Shown here: one piece after another, positions 6,189-11,509 of the stretch
Position numbering within the stretch: position 1 is the first letter of the stretch
How the letters are laid out: each line of letters begins with the position of its first letter
Assembly: GCA_050618055.1 (NCBI GenBank)
Contig: JBNLVK010000077.1
Location: 1-13,611 of the forward strand
Reading direction: 5' to 3'
Length of the DNA: 13,611 bases
From: CALDCK01 sp050618055
GTDB taxonomy: Bacteria; Myxococcota_A; UBA9160; SMWR01
Notes under the pieces: model-generated
The model's database searches: none
Told to the model about the DNA's origin: nothing
The model's input: the letters and a program-made list of their open reading frames with translations, nothing else
Position numbers and translations under genes: made by a program

Positions 6189-8829
6189 CCGCCTTCTCCG
6201 CGAACACCGCGTCGGCGATCTCGAACTCGCCGTCGGCGACGGTCTCGCGCGCCTCGGTGCCGTGCACGGCGCAGCGCGCCGCCGCCATCACGTCGGACAG
6301 CACCGGCGCGAGGCGCTCCAGCGTCTTCGCGTTCGCCACCAGCGTGAGGCGCTCGACCTCGCGTCCCATCGAGACGTTCGCTTCCGACTTGGCCTTGTTG
6401 ATGGCGCCCCAGCAGGCCACGGCCAGGTCGAAGCTCTCGGCGTCGGCCGGTTCGGCCACGCCGGCGAAGTCGAGGTCCGACGGCCAGGGCGCCCGGTGGA
6501 TGGTCTTCTGGCCGGTCTCGTCGGCGAAGCTCCAGCTCCACACCTCTTCGGTGATGTAGGGGACGAACGGCGCCAGCAGGCGCAGCAGCACCGAGAGCGC
6601 CAGGCGCAGCGTCGCCACCGCCGAGCCCCGCTCGGCCTCGGCCGCCGCGTCCTCGTCGCGCGCGCGCACCTTCGACAGCTCGAGGTAGGCGTCGGTGAAC
6701 TGGCTCCAGAAGAAGCTCTCGGTCTCCTGGAGCACCTGGGCGTGGCCGTAGGCCTCGAAGTCGGCGGTGGCCTGGAGGGCGAGCCGGCGCAGCTTCGCCA
6801 CGAAGGCGCGGTCGAGCTCGGTCGAGATCGGCTGCACGGTCCCGGACTGGGCGAGCACGAACTTGCCCGCATTGAAGAGCTTGGTGACGAGGCGCTTGCC
6901 CACCTTGAAGACCTGCTCGTCGAGCGCCGTGTCCACGCCCAGCCGCGCGCTGCCCGCCCAGTAGCGCACGCCGTCGGCGGTGAACTTCTCGACGATCGGC
7001 ATGGGCGTCACCACGTTGCCCTTGCTCTTGCTCATCTTCTTGCGGTCCGGGTCGAGCACCCAGCCCGAGATGGCCACGTTCGTCCAGGGCAGCGCGTCCT
7101 CGTGGAGCATGGCCTTGGCGATGGTGTAGAAGGCCCAGGTGCGGATGATGTCGTGGCCCTGGGGACGCACGTCGGCGGGGAAGAGGGCGCGATGGCGCCC
7201 CTCGTCGAGGCTCCAGTGCGAGCTGATCTGCGGGCTCATGGAGCTGGTGAACCAGGTGTCGAAGATGTCGGTCTCGGCCGAGAAGCCGCCGGGCTGCTCG
7301 CGCTGCGACTCGTCGTAGCCGGGCGGCAGGTCGGTGGTGGGATCGATGGGCAGCCGGTCGGCGCTCGGCAGGATCGGGTGGTCGTAGTCGCGCTCGCTGT
7401 TTCCGTCGAGCGGGAACCACACCGGAATGGGCACGCCGAAGTAGCGCTGGCGCGAGATGCACCACTCCTGGGACAGGTTCTTCGTCCAGTCCTCGAAGCG
7501 CTTGTGCATGTGGGACGGGTGCCAGGCGATCTGCGCGCCCTTCTCGAGCAGGCGCTCCTTGTGCTCGAGCAGCCCCACGAACCACTGGCGCGTCGGCAGG
7601 AACTCGAGGGGCCGGTCGCCCTTCTCGAAGAACTTCACCGCGTGCTCGATGGGTCGCGGCTCGCCCTGGAGCGGCGGACCGCTGCCGGTGGCGCTGCCCT
7701 CGGGCCGGCGCAGCAGCTCGACCACCGCCGCCTTCGCCTGCTTCATGTTCTTGCCGCGAAGCTCGTCGTAGAAGCGCTGGGCCATGGCCGGGTCGGCGCT
7801 GGCGAAGCCCTCGCCGCCCCAGGTGACCGGCGCCATGCGACCGTCGCGCTGCACCACCAGCCGCAGGTCCAGCTCTTCTTCGCGCCACCACTCCACGTCG
7901 GTGGCGTCGCCGAAGGTGCAGACCATCAGGATGCCGGTGCCCTTCTCCGGATCGGCCTTGTCGCTCGGGAAGATGGGGACGCTCGCGCGGAACAGCGGCG
8001 TCGTCGCGCGCTTGCCGAAGAAGGGCTCGTAGCGCGCGTCGTCCGGGTGGGCCGTGACGCCCACGCAGGCGGCCAGCAGCTCGGGCCGCGTGGTGGAGAT
8101 GGTGAAGGCCCCCCCGCCCTCCACCGCGAACTCGATGTCGTGGTAGGCGCCCGGCACCACTTTCTCCTCCAGCTCGGCCTGGGCGATAGCGCACTGGAAG
8201 TCGACGTCCCACATGGTGGGCGCGAAGCGGGTGAAGACGTGGCCCTTGTCGAACAGGTCGAGGAAGGAGGTCTGGGCGATGCGCCGGCAGTGGGCGTCGA
8301 TCGTCTGATACTCCTGCCGCCAGTCGTAGGACAGGCCGAGGTGCATCCACAGCTCGCGGAAGCTCTTCTCGTCCTCGCGCGTCACCTCCTCGCAGGCGGC
8401 GATGAAGTCGGGGCGCGAGACCTTCCGCGGCGGCTTCTTGCGCACCTTGGCCGTCGCCTCCTCGAGGCGAAGGTCCGGATCGTTCGGCACCGAGGGGTCG
8501 CAGCGGATGTGGTAGAAGTTCTGCACGCGCCGCTCGGTGGGCAGACCGTTGTCGTCCCAGCCGATCGGGTAGAAGACGTTCATGCCGCGCATGCGCTTGT
8601 AGCGGGCCAGCACGTCGGTGTGCGTGTAGCTGAACACGTGGCCCGGGTGCAGCGATCCCGACGCCGTGGGCGGCGGCGTGTCGATGACGAAGGTCTCCTC
8701 GCGCGGCCGGTCCGGGTCGTAGTGGTAGACCCCGTCCTTCTGCCACACCTCGTCCCAGCGCTTCTCCGCCTCTTCGGCGTCGAAGTGCTTGGGCAGGTCG
8801 GACGGGTCGATGCTGTGGAACCGGGTCAT
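6181..8829 (-). CDS. valS: Valyl-tRNA synthetase
   Basis: An 882-residue class I synthetase that charges tRNA-Val. The nucleotide-binding HIGH signature is HPGH (61-64) in GSLHPGH, and KMSKS is at 598-602. The CP1 editing domain, which hydrolyses mischarged Thr-tRNA, is marked by STTRPE (245-250) and HPDD (261-264). W-containing motifs such as GWDDNGLPTER (90-100) and ISRQRYFGVPIPVW (458-471) belong to the active site. The GWDDNGLPTER form differs from the GTDHAGIATQ seen in E. coli ValS and points to a separate bacterial/archaeal-like clade; this is judged from memory. The C-terminus after the anticodon-binding domain (about 640-800) is short. The start is the ATG complement at 8827-8829, followed at once by conserved sequence; the much longer open frame upstream is antisense to the acyl-CoA dehydrogenase. 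No Shine-Dalgarno precedes it. Confidence 0.97.
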   Translation of the reverse strand: MTRFHSIDPSDLPKHFDAEEAEKRWDEVWQKDGVYHYDPDRPREETFVIDTPPPTASGSLHPGHVFSYTHTDVLARYKRMRGMNVFYPIGWDDNGLPTERRVQNFYHIRCDPSVPNDPDLRLEEATAKVRKKPPRKVSRPDFIAACEEVTREDEKSFRELWMHLGLSYDWRQEYQTIDAHCRRIAQTSFLDLFDKGHVFTRFAPTMWDVDFQCAIAQAELEEKVVPGAYHDIEFAVEGGGAFTISTTRPELLAACVGVTAHPDDARYEPFFGKRATTPLFRASVPIFPSDKADPEKGTGILMVCTFGDATDVEWWREEELDLRLVVQRDGRMAPVTWGGEGFASADPAMAQRFYDELRGKNMKQAKAAVVELLRRPEGSATGSGPPLQGEPRPIEHAVKFFEKGDRPLEFLPTRQWFVGLLEHKERLLEKGAQIAWHPSHMHKRFEDWTKNLSQEWCISRQRYFGVPIPVWFPLDGNSERDYDHPILPSADRLPIDPTTDLPPGYDESQREQPGGFSAETDIFDTWFTSSMSPQISSHWSLDEGRHRALFPADVRPQGHDIIRTWAFYTIAKAMLHEDALPWTNVAISGWVLDPDRKKMSKSKGNVVTPMPIVEKFTADGVRYWAGSARLGVDTALDEQVFKVGKRLVTKLFNAGKFVLAQSGTVQPISTELDRAFVAKLRRLALQATADFEAYGHAQVLQETESFFWSQFTDAYLELSKVRARDEDAAAEAERGSAVATLRLALSVLLRLLAPFVPYITEEVWSWSFADETGQKTIHRAPWPSDLDFAGVAEPADAESFDLAVACWGAINKAKSEANVSMGREVERLTLVANAKTLERLAPVLSDVMAAARCAVHGTEARETVADGEFEIADAVFAEKAER

Positions 8830-8838
8830 GGGCCGGGG

Positions 8839-8868
8839 AGAATACAGGCACTTGAGCCCATCCCACAA
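8839..8868 (-). promoter_or_regulatory. Candidate sigma-70 promoter of valS, nearly leaderless
   Basis: On the - strand TTGTGG (8868-8863), an 18-nt spacer and TATTCT (8844-8839) form a fair sigma-70-type promoter. The -10 ends 9 nt before the valS ATG, so the leader would be only a few nucleotides long. It lies in the 75-bp divergent region shared with the acyl-CoA dehydrogenase gene. No T-box or other aminoacyl-tRNA-sensing leader could fit in this space. Confidence 0.4.
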
Positions 8869-8904
8869 AGCTGAGAAGCTGGCCCTCCGACGCTGGAGGA
8901 TGCC

Positions 8905-10101
8905 ATGGGAAGCTACGGCCTGACCGACGACGTGCGCGCCCTGCGCGAGCGCATGAAGAAGTTCATCGACGAGGAGGTGATCCCCGCCGAGCACGCCATC
9001 GAGGAGGAGACCGAGTCGGGCGGCAGCCGCTCCCAGGGCACGATGGCGAAGCTCAAGGAGTCGGCCAAGGCGCAGGGCCTGTGGGCCCTGGGCCACCCGG
9101 AGGAGATCGGCGGCGGCGGGCTCCCCTTCATGTCGTTCGTCTACCTGAACGAGATCATCGGACGCTCCGAGTACGGCCAGGTGGCGGTGGGGTCGGTGTC
9201 CATGCAGGACTCGATCATGCTCCACCTCTACGCCAACGCCGAGCAGAAGAAGCGCTGGCTCGAGCCGCTGGTGGCCGGCGAGATCTACCCGTCGGTGGGG
9301 CTCACCGAGCCCGAGGTGGCCGGCTCGGATCCGACCCTGATGCAGACCGAGGCGGTGCTCGACGGCGACGAGTGGGTGATCAACGGCCACAAGTGGTTCA
9401 CCAGCGGCGCCAACCGGGCCGCCTTCACCACCGTCTTCGCGGCCACCGAGCCCGGTGCCGACGGCCACGCGAAGTTCTCGTCGATCATCGTGCCCACCGA
9501 CACCAAGGGCTACGAGATCGTGCGCGCCGTCCCCACCATGGGCCACACCGGCGGCGCCCACTGCGAGGTCCGCTACACGGACGTGCGCGTGCCGAAGGAG
9601 AACCTGCTGGGCGAGCGGGGCCAGGGCTTCGTGATCGCCCAGAAGCGCCTGGGGCCGGGACGCATCTTCCACTGCATGCGCTGGCTGGGCCAGGCGCAGC
9701 GAGCCTTCGAGCTGATGTGCGACCGCGCCAACAGCCGCTACGCCCACGGCTCGCTGCTGGCCGAGAAGGGCGAGATCCAGCGCTACGTGGCCGAGTCGGC
9801 GGCGGAGATCCAGGCGGCGCGGCTCATGACCATCGACGCCGCCCAGGCCATGGACCAGGGCAGCCAGGCCCGGGTGGAGATCTCGCTGATCAAGTTCTGG
9901 GGCGCCCGCATGCTCCACAACGTGATCGACCGGGCCATCCAGGTGCACGGCGCGCTGGGCGTCACGTCCGACACGCCCCTCGACAAGATGTACCGGGAGG
10001 CCCGCTACGCCCGCATCTACGACGGTCCGGACGAGGTGCACCGGATGGTGGTGGCCCGCCGGCTGCTGCGCGATCCGCGCCACGGGACGCCGTGGTCCTA
10101 G
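8905..10101 (+). CDS. Acyl-CoA dehydrogenase
   Basis: A 398-residue FAD flavoenzyme of the acyl-CoA dehydrogenase superfamily, which introduces the alpha-beta double bond into acyl-CoA. The N-terminal helical domain spans about 1-125. The central beta domain has VGLTEPEVAGSDPT (131-144) and WVINGHKWFTSGA (157-169), the usual FAD and substrate contacts. The C-terminal helical domain has QVHGALGVTSD (346-356) and RIYDGPDEVHR (370-380). Asp373 aligns with the catalytic Glu of the YEG motif in medium-chain enzymes; DGPDEVH is typical of ACAD10/11-like members, so this may act on branched or hydroxylated substrates. GGAGGA at 8895-8900, 4 nt before the ATG at 8905, sets the start. Divergent from valS. 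Chain-length preference cannot be told from sequence. Confidence 0.93.
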   Translation: MGSYGLTDDVRALRERMKKFIDEEVIPAEHAIEEETESGGSRSQGTMAKLKESAKAQGLWALGHPEEIGGGGLPFMSFVYLNEIIGRSEYGQVAVGSVSMQDSIMLHLYANAEQKKRWLEPLVAGEIYPSVGLTEPEVAGSDPTLMQTEAVLDGDEWVINGHKWFTSGANRAAFTTVFAATEPGADGHAKFSSIIVPTDTKGYEIVRAVPTMGHTGGAHCEVRYTDVRVPKENLLGERGQGFVIAQKRLGPGRIFHCMRWLGQAQRAFELMCDRANSRYAHGSLLAEKGEIQRYVAESAAEIQAARLMTIDAAQAMDQGSQARVEISLIKFWGARMLHNVIDRAIQVHGALGVTSDTPLDKMYREARYARIYDGPDEVHRMVVARRLLRDPRHGTPWS

Positions 10102-10126
10102 CCCCCGGGGGGCGGCTTGCGGGGGC
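10101..10126 (+). terminator. GC-only hairpin after the acyl-CoA dehydrogenase gene
   Basis: GCCCCC (10101-10106) can pair with the following GGGGGC or, with a larger loop, with GGGGGC at 10121-10126. It starts at the last base of the stop codon. There is no T tract, so it would be at best a non-canonical terminator or an mRNA-stabilising structure. Confidence 0.25.
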
Positions 10127-10140
10127 CCGACACGGCCGAT

Positions 10141-10169
10141 AGGCTCCCCCGTCCTCTCTGACGGAGCCT
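10141..10169 (+). promoter_or_regulatory. Leader hairpin that sequesters the rpsN Shine-Dalgarno
   Basis: AGGCTCC (10141-10147) is complementary to GGAGCCT (10163-10169). Inside, GTC (10151-10153) pairs with GAC (10160-10162) after a CCC bulge, leaving the loop CTCTCT. The right arm contains the GGAG ribosome binding site (10163-10166), 6 nt before the rpsN ATG at 10173. A weak promoter, TTGCGG (10117-10122), 17 nt, TAGGCT (10140-10145), overlaps the left arm. If that promoter is used the full hairpin would not be transcribed, so its role depends on the real transcription start. Confidence 0.45.
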
Positions 10170-10172
10170 CCA

Positions 10173-10478
10173 ATGGCCAAGAAATCCCAGGTGTTGCGCG
10201 ACCAGCGCCGCGAGAAGCTGATCGAGAAGTACGCGGAGAAGCGCGCCACCCTGCGCAGGGTGCTGAACGACCCCCAGGCGTCCATCGACGACAAGCTCGA
10301 GGCCCAGGAGAAGTTCGCCAAGCTGCCGCGCAACTCCTGCCCGACCCGTCTCACGCGCCGCTGCCGCGTGTCCGGCCGCTCGAAGGCCTACTACCGGAAG
10401 TTCGGCATCTCGCGCATCGCCCTGCGCGACCTGGCCCTGTCGGGTCAGCTGCCGGGCGTGCGGAAGTCGAGCTGGTAG
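10173..10478 (+). CDS. rpsN: 30S ribosomal protein S14, zinc-independent long form
   Basis: A 101-residue S14 that binds 16S rRNA in the head of the small subunit. MAKKSQVLRDQRRE opens the protein, and the conserved C-terminal core LPRNSCPTRL (51-60), RVSGRSKAYYRKFG (65-78) and GVRKSSW (95-101) is diagnostic. Length and the lack of paired CxxC motifs (only C56 and C64) place it in the long, zinc-free type. The start is the ATG with GGAG 6 nt upstream, inside a hairpin. It leads a cluster with rpmE2 (6 nt gap) and rpmB. Whether it is the only S14 gene of the genome or an accessory copy cannot be seen here. Confidence 0.97.
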   Translation: MAKKSQVLRDQRREKLIEKYAEKRATLRRVLNDPQASIDDKLEAQEKFAKLPRNSCPTRLTRRCRVSGRSKAYYRKFGISRIALRDLALSGQLPGVRKSSW

Positions 10479-10484
10479 GCCGCC

Positions 10485-10727
10485 GTGAAGGAAGGCATCC
10501 ACCCCGACTACCACAAGGTGCTGTTCGTCGACACGGCGACCGGCGACGAGTGGGTCAGCCGCTCCACCATGACCTCGAACGAGACGCGCGAGGTCGAGGG
10601 CGAGGAGCTTCCCGTGGTGAAGCTCGAGATCTCGGCGCACAGCCACCCGTTCTGGACGGGCACCATGCGCGAGCTCGACGCCGACGGAAAGATCGACCGT
10701 TTCCGCCGCCGCTACGCGCGGAAGTAG
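10485..10727 (+). CDS. rpmE2: 50S ribosomal protein L31 type B, zinc-independent
   Basis: An 80-residue L31 of type B, located at the subunit interface near the central protuberance. MKEGIHPDYHKV (1-12), the central VKLEISAHSHPFWTG (45-59) and the C-terminal GKIDRFRRRY (68-77) match the type B (YkgM-like) pattern. It has no cysteine, so it cannot carry the zinc ribbon of type A L31. In well-studied bacteria such forms replace the zinc form during zinc shortage. The start is GTG at 10485, 6 nt after the rpsN stop; there is no clear Shine-Dalgarno, so coupling to rpsN translation is likely. Confidence 0.95.
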   Translation: MKEGIHPDYHKVLFVDTATGDEWVSRSTMTSNETREVEGEELPVVKLEISAHSHPFWTGTMRELDADGKIDRFRRRYARK

Positions 10728-10736
10728 AGGACCGAC

Positions 10737-11045
10737 ATGGCGCGCCGCTGCGACCTGACCGGCAAGGAGCCCCTGTTCGGGCACAACGTCTCGCACTCCA
10801 ACCGCAAGACGAACCGCCGCTTCGACCCGAACCTCCAGAAGATCACCTTCTACAGCGAGGCGCTGCGCCGGCCCGTGCCGCTGCGGGTGAGCACGCGCGC
10901 GCTGCGCACGGTCCAGAAGCTGGGCGGGATCGACGCCTTCCTGCTGAAGTACGACGCCGCCAAGCTGGCGCCCGAGGGCCAGCGCCTCCAGCGCCTGGTC
11001 AAGAAGGCGCTCACCGGCAAGCCGAAGGCGGCCGCGGCCTCCTAG
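10737..11045 (+). CDS. rpmB: 50S ribosomal protein L28, long zinc-free form
   Basis: A 102-residue L28, longer than the roughly 78-residue E. coli protein and closer to the extended alpha-proteobacterial type. MARRCDLTGK (1-10), GHNVSHSNRKTNRRF (15-29), PNLQ (31-34), LRVSTRALRTV (49-59) and GGIDAFLLK (63-71) are characteristic. The C-terminal extension ends in a Lys/Ala-rich tail. Only one cysteine is present, so no zinc site. GAGGA, 6 nt before the ATG, and a 9-nt gap from rpmE2 make it the third gene of a ribosomal protein operon. The usual partner rpmG (L33) is not next to it. Confidence 0.95.
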   Translation: MARRCDLTGKEPLFGHNVSHSNRKTNRRFDPNLQKITFYSEALRRPVPLRVSTRALRTVQKLGGIDAFLLKYDAAKLAPEGQRLQRLVKKALTGKPKAAAAS

Positions 11046-11059
11046 GCCCCTCCGGGTCG

Positions 11060-11077
11060 GTGGCCCCACGGGGCCGC
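11060..11077 (+). terminator. Hairpin downstream of rpmB, possible operon terminator
   Basis: GGCCC-CACG-GGGCC (core 11062-11075) forms a stable stem 15 nt after the rpmB stop, extended by a G-U and a G-C pair. It is nested between GTCGGTG (11056-11062) and CACCGAC (11091-11097), which are also complementary to each other, so alternative folds are possible. There is no T run, so intrinsic termination is uncertain. Confidence 0.35.
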
Positions 11078-11094
11078 AGTCCCCGCCCTGCACC

Positions 11095-11141
11095 GACGCC
11101 TTGCTGCTGCACCCGGGCGGCGTACGGACGCCGCTGCTGCA
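11095..11141 (+). repeat. Imperfect direct repeat and inverted repeat upstream of the sigma-54 promoter
   Basis: GACGCC-TT-GCTGCTGCA (11095-11111) recurs as GACGCC-GCTGCTGCA (11127-11141). Between and across them, GCGGCGT (11117-11123), ACGG and ACGCCGC (11128-11134) form a 7-bp inverted repeat. The structure ends 9 nt before the -24 element. It could be an activator (enhancer-binding protein) or repressor site, though it is closer to the promoter than most such enhancers. Confidence 0.4.
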
Positions 11142-11150
11142 GCCGGAGGC

Positions 11151-11166
11151 TGGCACGCGCCTTGCT
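11151..11166 (+). promoter_or_regulatory. Sigma-54 (RpoN) promoter, -24/-12 elements
   Basis: TGGCACG (11151-11157), CGCC, TTGCT (11162-11166) matches the consensus TGGCACG-N4-TTGCW at every fixed position, and the invariant GG (11152-11153) and GC (11164-11165) are exactly 10 nt apart. Transcription would start near 11177, which leaves a leader of about 28 nt containing GGAGGAG before the ATG at 11205. It is intergenic, correctly oriented and correctly spaced for the small membrane protein gene. Confidence 0.75.
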
Positions 11167-11204
11167 CTCTTCTTCCCCACCAGGGGAGAGGGAGGAGAGC
11201 CCGC

Positions 11205-11453
11205 ATGAGCGCGTACGACGACTTCGACGACACCGTGACCGTGGTCCGCCCGCCCAGCCCCGGCGTCTCGGCGGTGCTGTCGGTGATCGTTCCCGGCCTG
11301 GGACAGGTCTACAGCGGACGCCTGCTGGCCGGGGCGATCTGGTTCCTCGCCACCGCGTTCTGCTACTCGGCCGTCCTGCTGCCCGGCTTCCTGGCCCACG
11401 CCTTCTGCGTCTGGTCCGCCTACGAGAGCGCGAAGGACTGGCGTCGCTACTGA
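11205..11453 (+). CDS. Small membrane protein with a PGLGQ-Y-G motif
   Basis: An 82-residue protein with an acidic N-terminus (YDDFDD, 4-9), a proline-containing segment and two or three hydrophobic segments (about 20-31, 40-58 and 59-72). The motif VPGLGQVYSG (29-38) between the first segments is the hallmark of TM2-like/DUF5683-like small membrane proteins, where PG-GQ-Y-G precedes a helical hairpin. Their function is generally unknown. GGAGGAG at 11191-11197, 7 nt before the ATG, is a strong ribosome binding site. The sigma-54 promoter just upstream implies activation by a dedicated enhancer-binding protein, for example under nutrient, envelope or developmental signals; which one cannot be told. 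It lies alone between the ribosomal cluster and the nuclease pair. Confidence 0.85.
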   Translation: MSAYDDFDDTVTVVRPPSPGVSAVLSVIVPGLGQVYSGRLLAGAIWFLATAFCYSAVLLPGFLAHAFCVWSAYESAKDWRRY

Positions 11454-11474
11454 GTCCCGGCGAGAATGACCCTC

Positions 11475-11494
11475 GGGCCCCGCCGGCGGGGTCC
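11475..11494 (+). terminator. Palindromic hairpin between the membrane protein and nuclease genes
   Basis: GGGCCCCGCC (11475-11484) is directly followed by its complement GGCGGGGTCC (11485-11494), with one G-U pair. It lies 21 nt after the membrane-protein stop and 15 nt before the nuclease start. No T tract follows; a G run next to it (11495-11500) may serve as the nuclease ribosome binding site. Confidence 0.35.
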
Positions 11495-11509
11495 GGGGGG
11501 TGAACAGAC

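Noticed and set aside
6262..8874. An 870-codon open frame on the + strand covering all of valS, and others antisense to the GT2/GT4, thioesterase and nuclease genes
   Set aside because: High GC at third codon positions removes stop codons from the antisense frames. The translations are low-complexity Arg/Ala/Gly/His-rich strings with no recognisable motif, while the sense frames encode clear protein families.
8830..8904. A T-box or other aminoacyl-tRNA-sensing leader ahead of valS
   Set aside because: The divergent space is only 75 bp and the best promoter lies 9 nt from the start codon, which leaves no room for such a structure.
10095..10172. A Zur operator upstream of the zinc-free ribosomal proteins
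   Set aside because: No AT-rich palindrome of the known Zur types is present; the only symmetry is a GC-rich hairpin.
8830..10173. An N-terminal extension of valS of about 450 codons on the - strand
   Set aside because: It is antisense to the acyl-CoA dehydrogenase gene and has no domain character. The ValRS homology begins right after the internal Met at 8829.
11101..11141. CTG-triplet tracts as a microsatellite or CRISPR-like repeat
   Set aside because: Only two short tracts occur, with no regular spacer; they are better described as an imperfect direct repeat near the promoter.
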